Source of the DNA: Xanthobacteraceae bacterium
GTDB lineage: Bacteria; Pseudomonadota; Alphaproteobacteria; Rhizobiales; Xanthobacteraceae
Length of the DNA: 64,000 nucleotides
Assembly: GCA_022841625.1 (NCBI GenBank)
Contig: JALHRD010000004.1
Coordinates: forward strand, 62,001-126,000
Direction of reading: 5' to 3'
Shown here in pieces: positions 25,562-33,915 of this stretch. The position numbers were made by a program, and so were the translations under genes. Position 1 is the stretch's first letter. Each line of letters starts with the position of its first letter. The notes beneath the pieces were generated by a model, which had not been told where the DNA came from, searched no databases, and saw only the letters and a program-made list of their open reading frames with translations.

Positions 25562-26695
25562 ATGGCCAAGAATCCCACCGTTTCAGACGAACTTGCCAAG
25601 AAATTCGCAACCGAGAGGGACACCCCCTATCTCGCCTGGGTGCGCGCAGAAGGGCTCGACGTCATCGGTGCGCAATATGTGCCAAACCTGCGCACGGTCG
25701 AGCTCAAGCCCTGGGCACGCCGGGGCGGCGCCGGCGTCTATATCAACCACGATGCCTCACGCACCTCGAACGACTGCTACGTTTGCGCGATTCCGCCCGG
25801 CGGCAAGCTCAGCCCGCAGCGCCAGCTCTATGAGGAGATGATCCTGATCCTCGACGGCCGCGGCGCTACGACAGTCTGGAACGATGCCGGCAAGCGCATC
25901 ACCTTTGAATGGAAAGCGGGGGCGATGTTTGCGATCCCGCTCAACTGCTGGCACCAGCACTTCAACGGTTCCGGCCAGGAACCGGCGCGCTATGTCGGCG
26001 TCACCAATGCGCCGTCGGTGATGAACCTCTATGACGACAGCAATTTTATTTTCAACACAGCTTACGACTTCAAGCACCGCTTCAACGGCGAGCCCGACTA
26101 TTTCACGCCCAAGGCGGAGAAGAAGGGCTTCCTGCTCGCCACCAATTTCGTCGCCGACGCGGTCAATCTTCCATTGATCAGCGCCATGGAACGCGGCGCC
26201 GGCGGCGGGCATATCCGCTTCAATATGTCAGGCGGTATGCCGAGCCATATCTCCCAGTTTCCGGTTGGCACTTACAAAAAGGCGCACTGCCACGGGCCCA
26301 GCGCGCATGTCATCATCCTCTCCGGCGAGGGCTTCTCGCTGATGTGGCATGAAGGCCAGGAGCCGCAGCGCTTCGACTGGCAGGTCGGCACCTTGATTGT
26401 GCCGCCCAATCGCATGTTCCATCAGCATTTCAACACCGGCCCGACGCCGGCGCGCTATCTCGCCTTCAAGCATGAGGTCGCCTCATTGCGCAATTCGCAG
26501 GGTGTGCCCATTGCCTGGATCAGCCGCCGTGTCGGCGGCGACCAGATTGACTATGCCGACGAAAAGCCCGAAATCCGTTCGCTGTTCGCCGACGCGCTGG
26601 CTCGCCACGGCGTGACGCCAAAGATGGACGATGCCTATACTGCGGAATTGGCCGACCTGCCGCCGAAATCGCCGCAGCGCGAAGCGGCGGAATAA
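25562..26695 (+). CDS. Bicupin protein
   Basis: The 377-residue protein has two cupin barrels. The first (about 75-150) has PPGGKLSPQRQLYEEMIL in place of the His-x-His metal motif, so it has lost two usual ligands, while its second motif keeps NCWHQHFN. The second barrel (about 230-310) has PVGTYKKAHCHGPSAHVIIL with His-x-His and NRMFHQHFN. Bicupins of this kind include ring-cleaving dioxygenases such as gentisate dioxygenase, and decarboxylases, but this sequence is not close enough to name. AAGGGA precedes the ATG. It begins a run of three cupin genes on this strand. Confidence 0.8.
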   Translation: MAKNPTVSDELAKKFATERDTPYLAWVRAEGLDVIGAQYVPNLRTVELKPWARRGGAGVYINHDASRTSNDCYVCAIPPGGKLSPQRQLYEEMILILDGRGATTVWNDAGKRITFEWKAGAMFAIPLNCWHQHFNGSGQEPARYVGVTNAPSVMNLYDDSNFIFNTAYDFKHRFNGEPDYFTPKAEKKGFLLATNFVADAVNLPLISAMERGAGGGHIRFNMSGGMPSHISQFPVGTYKKAHCHGPSAHVIILSGEGFSLMWHEGQEPQRFDWQVGTLIVPPNRMFHQHFNTGPTPARYLAFKHEVASLRNSQGVPIAWISRRVGGDQIDYADEKPEIRSLFADALARHGVTPKMDDAYTAELADLPPKSPQREAAE

Positions 26696-26710
26696 CCATG
26701 GAGAAAATCA

Positions 26711-27310
26711 TTGAGTGACGCAACCGACGCCATCGCGAACAAAACTGCGGGACCACCCGGCCCGGGCCATAACGTCAAGGGCGAGGAGGTGGTGTGGGAG
26801 CGCTGGACCAAGAAACGGGTGTTTGTCCGCGCGCTCGAAGGCACTTATGGCAATCTGGTCAAGGATCTGTTCGAGCAGCCGCGGGTCTATCGCAGCCGCG
26901 ATATGCAGTGGAAGGGCGGTCCGTCCTTCTACGGCAAGAAGGTGATTAACCCGCAATCCGCCAAGATCGCGCAGTCCATTGAGACCCATATCGAGGTGTT
27001 CGCCCCCGGCGGCTATGGCCAGAAGCATGGCCACATGAATTCGGCGGTGTTCTATGTGCTCAAAGGCAAAGGCCACGACGTTCACGATGGCCGCCGCATG
27101 GACTGGGAGGCCGGCGACGCGCTTCTGGTCGAGAATGCCTGCGTGCACCAGCATTTCAGCGACGAGCCCGATGACGAATCGATTGTGCTGGTAATGAAGG
27201 CGAAGCCGCTGTTTTTGTTCATGCACATGATGTTTCAGAAGGTCGCGGAGTTCCCGCCCAAGGAAGCGACCGCCAAGCAACTGGCGTATTCGCCGCCGTC
27301 CGGCCTTTAA
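26711..27310 (+). CDS. Cupin-domain protein, TTG start
   Basis: The 199-residue protein has one cupin barrel (about 85-170) with SKHGHMNS-type metal motif (QKHGHMNSAVFYVLKGKG) and NACVHQHF. The usual Glu of the first motif is missing. TTG 26711 is taken as start: GGAGA lies six bases before it, an ATG at 26698 runs straight into a stop, and the paralogue at 28423-29016 also starts with TTG at the matching place. The two paralogues are about three quarters identical, including VFVRALEGTYGNLVKDLF. Function unknown; the neighbours suggest aromatic catabolism. It lies 16 bp after the bicupin gene. Confidence 0.85.
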   Translation: MSDATDAIANKTAGPPGPGHNVKGEEVVWERWTKKRVFVRALEGTYGNLVKDLFEQPRVYRSRDMQWKGGPSFYGKKVINPQSAKIAQSIETHIEVFAPGGYGQKHGHMNSAVFYVLKGKGHDVHDGRRMDWEAGDALLVENACVHQHFSDEPDDESIVLVMKAKPLFLFMHMMFQKVAEFPPKEATAKQLAYSPPSGL

Positions 27311-27320
27311 GGAGAAAAAA

Positions 27321-27875
27321 ATGAGCGTCATCGACCCGCGCGAGCGCGCGAAAGCCCATGCCCAGACCAGGAATGTCGATTTCTACGCCGAGGCGTTGAA
27401 GGCGTCCGAGCAATTCCGCCAGGAATACCAGGGCCGCATGAATGTGGTGAAGGGCGCCGACATGCCGTTCGAGCGCTCGCCCAACGGCCTGATCAAGCAC
27501 ATCATCAATGAAAAAATGGACACCAAGGAGTGCTGCCTCGATATCTATATGCAGTTCCTGCCGCCCGGAAAGGCATCGGGTAAGCACCGACATCTCTCGG
27601 AAGAAGTGTTCTATGTGGTCGAGGGCAGGGGCTACGACCTGCACTGGGACGTAAAGTTCGACTGCAAAGAAGTGATGGAATTCGAGTGGGACGCCGAGCC
27701 CAAGCGTTACGAGTGGGAACAGGGCGATTTTGTCTATATCCCACCATACTGCATCCATAAGCACTTCAACGCCGACCCGAACAATGAAGCGCGGATCATT
27801 GTGATCAACAGCCGGATCATCAAGCCGATGGGTTTCGACTGGTTTGATCAGCTGGAAAATGCCGAGGGCTTTTGA
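27321..27875 (+). CDS. Cupin-domain protein with canonical metal motif
   Basis: The 184-residue protein carries a complete first cupin motif (GKHRHLSEEVFYVVEGRG, with His, His and Glu) and a second (GDFVYIPPYCIHKHFN) with the third His. A long N-terminal helix-rich part (about 1-65) precedes the barrel. AAGGAG lies just before the ATG. It is the third gene of a bicupin-cupin-cupin operon (gap 10 bp). Of the six cupins in this stretch it has the most orthodox metal site, so it is the best candidate for a metal-dependent enzyme. Substrate unknown. Confidence 0.85.
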   Translation: MSVIDPRERAKAHAQTRNVDFYAEALKASEQFRQEYQGRMNVVKGADMPFERSPNGLIKHIINEKMDTKECCLDIYMQFLPPGKASGKHRHLSEEVFYVVEGRGYDLHWDVKFDCKEVMEFEWDAEPKRYEWEQGDFVYIPPYCIHKHFNADPNNEARIIVINSRIIKPMGFDWFDQLENAEGF

Positions 27876-27945
27876 TTGCTCGCAGTTGCCATGGGCGGGC
27901 TTGTCCCGACCATCGTTGTCTTATTTTTCTAAAGGTCGGACGTGG

Positions 27946-27968
27946 ATGCCCGCGCACTGCGCGGGCAT
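27946..27968. repeat. Short GC-rich hairpin
   Basis: Arms atgcccgcg (27946-27954) and cgcgggcat (27960-27968) pair perfectly around a five-base loop. It lies between the third cupin gene and a hypothetical gene whose ribosome site follows only ten bases later. Confidence 0.7.
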
Positions 27969-27990
27969 AACGGATACGGAGGCACTACCA

Positions 27991-28389
27991 ATGTGCGGCG
28001 ACCTAGAGGACGACGACGGCGACAGCAAGCTTGAAGAGATACTGTACGCGCGCTTTGTCGCGCATGCGCGCGCGCTGCTGGCGAATGCGCCGTCGGCGCA
28101 AGAGGTTCCCACCGATAACAGTCGCTACATGGAAAAGCTGTTCACCGACGCGCTCAGCCGCGCGGTGAAGGATTGCGAGCAGGCCGCGGCCGACAAGCGC
28201 TACGAACGCATGATTGCGCAGCCGGTGGTGTTCGCGCGGCTCGCTGGCTTTCTGGCCGCTCACATGTCGCTTGGCGAGGACCCACTGCGCCGGGTGATGG
28301 AGGCGCTGATGCTGGGCTATTCGGAGGCCGAGGCGCTCGACCGTGAGCGGCGCGACTATGACCACGGCGACGTATCAGTGCGAAGCTAA
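27991..28389 (+). CDS. Hypothetical helical protein
   Basis: I do not recognise this 132-residue protein. GGAGG at 27978-27982 fixes the ATG at 27991. The sequence opens with an acidic MCGDLEDDDGDSKLEE and is predicted helical throughout, with ARFVAHARALLANAP and FARLAGFLAAHMSLGEDPLRRV. It has no signal peptide and no membrane segment. It lies downstream of the cupin operon and converges with the second TTG-start cupin gene, with a small hairpin (28399-28417) between the stops. Confidence 0.65.
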   Translation: MCGDLEDDDGDSKLEEILYARFVAHARALLANAPSAQEVPTDNSRYMEKLFTDALSRAVKDCEQAAADKRYERMIAQPVVFARLAGFLAAHMSLGEDPLRRVMEALMLGYSEAEALDRERRDYDHGDVSVRS

Positions 28390-28422
28390 CGCGGGCTAAC
28401 TCCTGATGGTGAGGAGTGACGT

Positions 28423-29016
28423 CTACAAATCCCCCGGCGGGGTGTAGTTGAGTTGCTTCTCGGTGCCGGTCTTGGGCGGCATTTCCGCAACTTTCTGAAA
28501 CAGCATGTGCATGAACAGGAACAGCGGTTTCGCCTTCATCACCAACACGATGGTTTCGTCTTCCTCTTCTTTGCTGAAGTGCTGGTGAACGCATGCATTC
28601 TCGACAATCAAGGCGTCGCCCGCTTCCCATTCGTAGCGCTTGCCGTCGTGGATGTCGTGGCCCTTGCCCTTGAGGCAGTAAAACACAGCCGAATTCATGT
28701 GACCGTGCTTGCTGGTTTGGGCGCCCGGCGTATAGACCTCCATGTGGGTTTCGATCGACTGTGCGACCTTCACCGCCTGCGGGTTGACGATTTTCTTGCC
28801 GTAGCTCTGCGGCCCGCCTTTCCATTGCAGGTCGCGGGTCTTGTAAACCCGCGGCTGCTCGAACAGGTCCTTGACCAGGTTGCCATAGGTGCCTTCGAGC
28901 GCGCGCACGAAGATGCGGTGTTTGGTCTTGCGCTCCCACACCACGTCGGCAAATCGGTTATGGCCAGGTGCGGCGTCGGCGGTTGAAGCGGCGATGGCAT
29001 TGGTGTCTTCGGACAA
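28423..29016 (-). CDS. Cupin-domain protein, TTG start (paralogue)
   Basis: The 197-residue protein is the close paralogue of 26711-27310, sharing IFVRALEGTYGNLVKDLF, the HGHMNS metal motif, ENACVHQHF and the PLFLFMHM end. TTG 29016 is chosen because AAGGAG stands six bases before it and the resulting N-terminus (MSEDTNAIAAS) aligns with that of the paralogue; an ATG at 29076 would add 20 unlike residues. Function unknown. It is divergent from a CoxG-like gene at 29158. Confidence 0.83.
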   Translation of the reverse strand: MSEDTNAIAASTADAAPGHNRFADVVWERKTKHRIFVRALEGTYGNLVKDLFEQPRVYKTRDLQWKGGPQSYGKKIVNPQAVKVAQSIETHMEVYTPGAQTSKHGHMNSAVFYCLKGKGHDIHDGKRYEWEAGDALIVENACVHQHFSKEEEDETIVLVMKAKPLFLFMHMLFQKVAEMPPKTGTEKQLNYTPPGDL

Positions 29017-29157
29017 AGTAGACTCCTTCCGCGGTCGATTCACCAAAAGCCTTGACATATTTGCGGATTTTGTCAACGCGATCGGGTTGATCGGAGCGTC
29101 GTGCGGCCTTAGTCATTGCCGCAGGCTTCGAACAGATCTGGTGAGGGGAACACAAGC

Positions 29158-29757
29158 GTGGAATTCGACAACTCCTTTGAGGTGCCGCTATCGCCGGCGG
29201 AAGCTTGGGCGGTGCTGATGGATATCCGGCGCATTGCGCCGTGCATGCCGGGCGCCGAACTCACCGATGTGATCGACGAGCGAAATTACAAGGGCAAGGT
29301 CGCGGTGCGGCTTGGTCCGGTGGCGCTGACTTTCGCGGGGCAGGTGACATTTGAGGAGATCGATAACGCGCGCCGCGGCGCGCGGGTGAAGGCGCAGGGT
29401 ACCGATTCCAAGGGCCGCGGCGGCGCCAATGCGGTGGCGTCATTCCGGGTCGAGGATGCGCCAGGCGGCGGCTCCAAGGTCCTGATCCATACCGACCTCA
29501 CGCTGTCGGGCTCGGTCGCGCAATATGGTCGCGGCGTCGGCATGATCCAAGCCACGGCGGCGCAGATCATCGGCCAGTTCGCCAATAACCTAAAAACGCA
29601 TGTTGCGCGCGACGGTGTCCCGGCGCTGACCGCCGGCGGTGGGCCGTCGCCACCCGCCCCACCTCCGGCCGCCAAACCAATCTCGGGATTGTCGCTGATG
29701 ATGAAGGCCCTGTGGGACTCCATTGTGCGGCGATTGACCGGCCGGCCGCGAACATAA
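29158..29757 (+). CDS. CoxG-like SRPBCC family protein
   Basis: The 199-residue protein is a CoxG family member (carbon monoxide dehydrogenase subunit G type): FEVPLSPAEAWAVLMDIRRIAPCMPGAEL and YKGKVAVRLGPVALTFAGQV are typical of the SRPBCC fold that holds a hydrophobic ligand. A proline-rich linker (about 165-180) leads to a C-terminal helix (GLSLMMKALWDSIVRRL) that could touch the membrane; in CoxG this end recruits the Mo enzyme to the membrane. GTG 29158 follows AGGGGA. The Mo subunits at 1-453 and 11024-13402 are far away, so which enzyme it serves is unclear. Confidence 0.87.
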   Translation: MEFDNSFEVPLSPAEAWAVLMDIRRIAPCMPGAELTDVIDERNYKGKVAVRLGPVALTFAGQVTFEEIDNARRGARVKAQGTDSKGRGGANAVASFRVEDAPGGGSKVLIHTDLTLSGSVAQYGRGVGMIQATAAQIIGQFANNLKTHVARDGVPALTAGGGPSPPAPPPAAKPISGLSLMMKALWDSIVRRLTGRPRT

Positions 29758-29915
29758 CGGTGTCAGTCATATCGAGGTTCTGGTACGGCGGTGCCGCCAA
29801 GCACCGCCATGCGCTTCCTCCGCCAGGGCGCGACTGCTAGGATTGGTCGCTGGCCTTGCGTGAATTGAGGCCGGGCTCAACCAAAAGCGCTCACCGGAGT
29901 GGGAGGAATTTCAAG

Positions 29916-30581
29916 ATGACCAAGATCGGAATGCTACGTTTGTCGCTGATTGCGTCAACCGTGCTCGGCGTGACGTCAGTGGCGTTCACGCAACAGGCAG
30001 ACATGTCGTTCTTTATTTCCAGTGTTGGCAAGGGCAATGGCGCCGATCTCGGCGGGCTCGCTGGCGCCGATGCGCATTGCCAAGCGCTCGCCAAGGCCGC
30101 TGGCTCGCCCAGCAGCAATTGGGCCGCTTATCTGAGCACCACCGAACCGGGCGGCAATGCCGGCGTCAATGCGCGCGACCGCATTGGCAAGGGGCCCTGG
30201 AAGAATTCCAAGGGCGTAGTGATTGCAAAGAGCGTCGACGATTTGCACTCGGCGTCGGTCAACATCAACAAGCAAACCGCGTTGACCGAGAAGGGCGAGG
30301 TGGTTGGCGGCAGTGGCGACCCGGTGAATGTGCATGACATTCTCACGGGCTCGGATCCGCAGGGCCAATACTCGACGGCCGGCGGCGAAACCACCTGTGG
30401 CAATTGGACCAAGAGCAGCGATGGTTCCGCCATCGTCGGCCATCACGATCGCACCGGTCTGATGAAGGAAACCAGGCACATGACGTCTTGGAATTCCTCG
30501 CATGGTTCGCGCGGTTGCAGCCAGGATCAGTTGAAGGCGTCGGGCGGCGCCGGCCTGATCTACTGCTTCCGGACCGACTAA
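29916..30581 (+). CDS. Secreted lectin-like protein
   Basis: The 221-residue protein has a signal peptide (MTKIGMLRLSLIASTVLGV) and a mature domain with GADLGGLAGADAHCQALA, NARDRIGKGPWKNSKG, HDILTGSDPQG, CGNWTKS and WNSSHGSRGCSQ. This is the C-type-lectin-like fold proteins often annotated as lectin in proteobacteria. Four conserved Cys (HCQ, TCGNW, GCSQ, IYCF) could make two disulfides. ATG 29916 follows GGGAGGAA. Carbohydrate binding is not shown. It has no obvious operon partner. Confidence 0.8.
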   Translation: MTKIGMLRLSLIASTVLGVTSVAFTQQADMSFFISSVGKGNGADLGGLAGADAHCQALAKAAGSPSSNWAAYLSTTEPGGNAGVNARDRIGKGPWKNSKGVVIAKSVDDLHSASVNINKQTALTEKGEVVGGSGDPVNVHDILTGSDPQGQYSTAGGETTCGNWTKSSDGSAIVGHHDRTGLMKETRHMTSWNSSHGSRGCSQDQLKASGGAGLIYCFRTD

Positions 30582-30639
30582 ACGCGCTAACAGCACGGCC
30601 TCGCAACCGGTTCCCACCGGTTTGCGGGGCCGGCTGGCG

Positions 30640-31182
30640 CTATGGCTCCTTGGAGTCGATCAAGATGAAGGCGATGCGGCAGGGCTCCTTGCCACGATTG
30701 ACCCAGGCATGATTGGTGCCTTGCTGAATCAGCACATCGCCGGCCTTGAGATGAATCTCTGAGTCGTCCAGCAGCATGTCGATCTCGCCATTCATGACAA
30801 TGGCGTAATCGATGGTGAGCGTGCGGTGCATATAAGGATGCCGCGGCGGCAACCCGCGGCTCGGAGCGTGGTCGCCGATCTGGTGGTGCAGGTGGTTATT
30901 GTCGAGCTTGTCGACCTCGGGGCCGACCGGCGGGAAGTCCACAATCCGGAACACGGAGCCGGAGGCAGGCGGCGCGATGCCGATCTTGCCCATGGCGAGC
31001 GCGGCGCGGTCGCTGGGGCCGCTGATGTCGGCCGGTGTCTCGCCGGTCACCCACAGGAGATGTGAGGTGGTCGGGCGATCGGGGCGCTTGACGGTGTGCG
31101 GATTATTGCCGTCGAACAAGACCACCGCCTTGTCGTTGGCGTCGACGCTGGTAACGACGCGGCGCACATTGTTCAGGGGCAT
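30640..31182 (-). CDS. Cupin-domain protein
   Basis: The 180-residue protein is a single cupin with a lone His in PYMHRTLTIDYAIVMNGEI and a second motif GDVLIQQGTNHAWVN. It lacks a full His-x-His pair, like many cupins of unassigned function. GGGAGGAAGAG precedes ATG 31182. It is a paralogue of the next gene upstream (31224-31760): both share VLFDG/IFITD-type N-termini, PHTV/PHVF, FRIV/FRLIEYPP and the final IAFILID/VAFVLID. The two form a tandem pair 41 bp apart. Confidence 0.85.
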   Translation of the reverse strand: MPLNNVRRVVTSVDANDKAVVLFDGNNPHTVKRPDRPTTSHLLWVTGETPADISGPSDRAALAMGKIGIAPPASGSVFRIVDFPPVGPEVDKLDNNHLHHQIGDHAPSRGLPPRHPYMHRTLTIDYAIVMNGEIDMLLDDSEIHLKAGDVLIQQGTNHAWVNRGKEPCRIAFILIDSKEP

Positions 31183-31223
31183 TTCTCTTCCTCCCGGATG
31201 ATCGTTGTCGGATGGGATGGTGG

Positions 31224-31760
31224 CTATACAGGATCGGCGTCGATCAGGACGAATGCCACATAGCATGGCTCGTTCGTTCGGTTGCTCCAGGCGTGGTTGG
31301 TGCCACGCTGGATCAGAACGTCGCCGGCTTTTAGCAAGACCTCACCTTCGTCCATCAGGGCGTAGATCTCGCCCGACAGCACGATCGCATAGTCGACCGA
31401 GCTGGTTTTGTGAAAGCCGAGGTGGCGGGCTTCGCGCCTGTCGGCCGCTTGCAGCCAGCCCGAGCCATCGTCCGGGCCGGCACGTTCTGCGGCGAGCGCC
31501 TTAAGACGTTCTTTGTCCGGCGGGTATTCGATGAGCCGGAAGACACTACCATTCTTGGGTGGCGGCAGGCGAAAGCCGTGCGCGATGGCGTCGTCATTGC
31601 CGCGGTTATCGGCTGGTGTCGAATGGGTTTCCCACAATTCCATGACGATGGCGCTGCCGGGGCTGCGCTGGAATACATGCGGCGTTGCCGCGTCGGTGAT
31701 GAAGATCGACTTGCCCTCGGAATTGTGGCCGGTGACGACCCGGCGGGGAACTCTTGGCAT
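31224..31760 (-). CDS. Cupin-domain protein (tandem paralogue)
   Basis: The 178-residue protein resembles the cupin at 30640-31182 and carries HKTSSVDYAIVLSGEIYALM and GDVLIQRGTNHAWSN. GGAG six bases before ATG 31760 decides the start. It heads the tandem cupin pair and lies 88 bp downstream of the HtrA-like gene on the same strand. Function unknown. Confidence 0.85.
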   Translation of the reverse strand: MPRVPRRVVTGHNSEGKSIFITDAATPHVFQRSPGSAIVMELWETHSTPADNRGNDDAIAHGFRLPPPKNGSVFRLIEYPPDKERLKALAAERAGPDDGSGWLQAADRREARHLGFHKTSSVDYAIVLSGEIYALMDEGEVLLKAGDVLIQRGTNHAWSNRTNEPCYVAFVLIDADPV

Positions 31761-31847
31761 GGCTGCTCCGGCACGGAAAAAACGAACAAGGCTGACATGC
31801 CCCGCGGTAAGCCGCAGTGGCGCGTCACTATAACAGTTTGCCGGCAA

Positions 31848-32870
31848 TCAAAAGGTGGATTTCAATCGCAGATGATCGAGCCGGTTCATCGATTTCACGG
31901 CGACGCGCTTCACGCCATCGGTTTGCAGAAGTTCGAGCGTCACCGCGGCGCCGGCGCCGCCAATCGACCAGAGCTTGCGGTAGAAATCGGCAAGCGAGCG
32001 CGGCGCATCGCCATTGATCGCGATAATGATATCGCCTGCGCCGACGCCCGCCCGCTCGGCCGGCCCATCGCCGGTGACGCGGCTGACGAATACGCGGCCG
32101 CGCACCTCCTCGGCATTGAGGCCGAGCCAGGGTCGGCCGGGGCCGGAGACGCGGCCAAGGGTCAACAGATCGGCCATGATCGGCGGCAGCAGGTCGATCG
32201 GTACATACAGGTTGCCGGGTAGATTTTTACCCTGACCGGTGACGTCGCCGACCACCAGCGAGCCGACCCCCACGAGTTTGCCGTCGCGTGAGACCAATGC
32301 GGCGCCGCTCCAATCCGAATGCGCAGGCGCCGTGAAGATCGCGCCGGGGATCAGGTACTCCCAGCCGGCGGCGAATTCGCGCAGCGACATCACGTAAGCA
32401 GGCGCGATCCCGGCGCGGCCACCGAAGCTCGCGGCCAGCACTTGATCCTGCTCCTTCAGATCGGCGGATTTTCCGAACGGCAGCGGCTTGACCTTGAGCG
32501 GTTCGGTGGCGCGCAGCAGGCCAAAGCCGGTATCGTGGTCGTAGCCCACCACCTCGGCGGCGCTCTTGCGGCCGGCATTGGTGGTGATCTCGGCGGAATG
32601 CGCTTCCACCATGAGATAGCCGATGGTGAGGATCAGGCCGTTGTCATCAATCACGATGCCGGAGCCGGCGCGCTGCTGGCCGAGGCCGCGAACCGTGCGC
32701 CCCTCCGGATTGATGTAGGTCTTGAGCTGCACCACCGCCGAAAGCAGCTCGTCGGCGGCGCTGTTGGTCTGCGCCGATGCGCCAACGTTGCCGGCCAAAG
32801 CCGCCAGAGTGGCGGCGACCAACAGGCGCCAGCCCCAAAATCCACGGTCGTTTCGACGGATCGTCTGCAT
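31848..32870 (-). CDS. HtrA/DegP-like protein with lost catalytic His and Asp
   Basis: The 340-residue protein has a signal peptide (to about residue 34), a trypsin-like domain (about 40-225) and one PDZ domain (about 240-325, EEVRGRVFVSRVTGDGPAERAGV). Compared with HtrA proteins, the segment that should read TNNHVV is TIGYLMV, giving Tyr85 for the catalytic His, and the TDLA segment is TGFG, giving Gly115 for the Asp. A Ser is kept at the GNSGG place (SDWSGAAL, Ser188), but the oxyanion loop is changed. It is likely inactive as a protease and may act as a periplasmic chaperone or scaffold. ATG 32870 is preferred over the in-frame TTG just before it. A dihaem cytochrome gene lies upstream on the same strand. 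Confidence 0.85.
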   Translation of the reverse strand: MQTIRRNDRGFWGWRLLVAATLAALAGNVGASAQTNSAADELLSAVVQLKTYINPEGRTVRGLGQQRAGSGIVIDDNGLILTIGYLMVEAHSAEITTNAGRKSAAEVVGYDHDTGFGLLRATEPLKVKPLPFGKSADLKEQDQVLAASFGGRAGIAPAYVMSLREFAAGWEYLIPGAIFTAPAHSDWSGAALVSRDGKLVGVGSLVVGDVTGQGKNLPGNLYVPIDLLPPIMADLLTLGRVSGPGRPWLGLNAEEVRGRVFVSRVTGDGPAERAGVGAGDIIIAINGDAPRSLADFYRKLWSIGGAGAAVTLELLQTDGVKRVAVKSMNRLDHLRLKSTF

Positions 32871-32982
32871 CAAGGGAGGCCTTTTAGCATGGCGAATCCC
32901 GGCACGCCCATCCTAAAGCCAACATGGAACCACCGCCAGCGGCCGTTTTGCCGCCGGCGGTCAGTCGGTGGAATGTTGCTGC

Positions 32983-33915
32983 CTAGGGTTCAAGCGAAGC
33001 GGCGTAGGCGGAAAGCGCGATCATGTCGTCGATCGTCAGTTTTTCGACCACCGCTGTCATCAGCGCGATCGCGTCGCCTTTGCGGCGGCCCTGCTGCATG
33101 TCGTAGAGTTGCCGGAAGGTATAGGTCGGATCGCGACCCGCGATACCGGGAACCTCGCCAAGACCTTTCAGCGTCGGTCCGTGGCAGATGCCACAGGCAA
33201 CAGTCTTGCCGGCCGTGCCGGCCGCAAGCTGCATTCCATTGGCGATGCTGCCCGGCGGTACATAGGCCACGAAGTTGGATTTCGGATTGCGGCGCTGCGC
33301 GCCCTCGGCGCTGTCCGGAATGATGATGATGCGGCTGCCGATCGGTTCGGTGCCGCCCTCCGGCTCCGCATAGCGCATGCCGCCGCCGCCGACAAAACTC
33401 TTCGGCGCGGTCGCACTCTCGACTACCTTCTGCCGCGACTGTGGCTTGAGCGCTGCATAATATTCGCTCGAGATGCGAATCTCCTCATCGGTCATCGCCT
33501 TGGCGATTTCAATCATGGTGGTGGCGCGCAATCCGACGCGGTTATCGTTCTTGTATTCCTCCATCGCGCGGATCAAATAGCGCACAGGGAGGCCGGCGAT
33601 GTTGGCAGACTCAGGATGGCCGCCGCCGGTCGGCAGATGGCATAACGCGCAGGCCCGGTATGCCGGCGGCCGCCCGGTCGCGACCGCGGCCGGCATCGGC
33701 GGATGTTCGTCCGGGAACCAGTCCGGCGGATTGAAGCCATCGCCGATCTGTGCCGCAGTATATTGTCTCTTGCTGCCCGGCACCGTGAGCATTTTTTCCT
33801 TGTCGGGTGGGCCTTTGCCTTTCGGGGTTGGGGGATAGGCCCAATCCATGCCTTCGACCGCAACCGCAATCGCCGCGGAAAGCACCAATACCGTTGCTAC
33901 GAAGACGATTCTCAT
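32983..33915 (-). CDS. Dihaem cytochrome c
   Basis: The 310-residue secreted protein has a signal peptide and two haem c motifs, CALCH (89-93) and CGICH (241-245), which is the c4-type two-domain layout. The PPDWFPDEHPPMP segment and the LIRAMEEYKNDNRVG helix resemble cytochromes found beside periplasmic dehydrogenases. GGAGGG precedes the ATG. It would carry electrons in the periplasm. No dehydrogenase is directly beside it; the next gene on the strand is the HtrA-like protein. Confidence 0.88.
   Translation of the reverse strand: MRIVFVATVLVLSAAIAVAVEGMDWAYPPTPKGKGPPDKEKMLTVPGSKRQYTAAQIGDGFNPPDWFPDEHPPMPAAVATGRPPAYRACALCHLPTGGGHPESANIAGLPVRYLIRAMEEYKNDNRVGLRATTMIEIAKAMTDEEIRISSEYYAALKPQSRQKVVESATAPKSFVGGGGMRYAEPEGGTEPIGSRIIIIPDSAEGAQRRNPKSNFVAYVPPGSIANGMQLAAGTAGKTVACGICHGPTLKGLGEVPGIAGRDPTYTFRQLYDMQQGRRKGDAIALMTAVVEKLTIDDMIALSAYAASLEP

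Noticed and set aside
32319-33323. A 334-codon plus-strand frame over the HtrA-like and cytochrome genes
   Set aside because: It crosses two real genes and their gap; the composition is that of an antisense frame.
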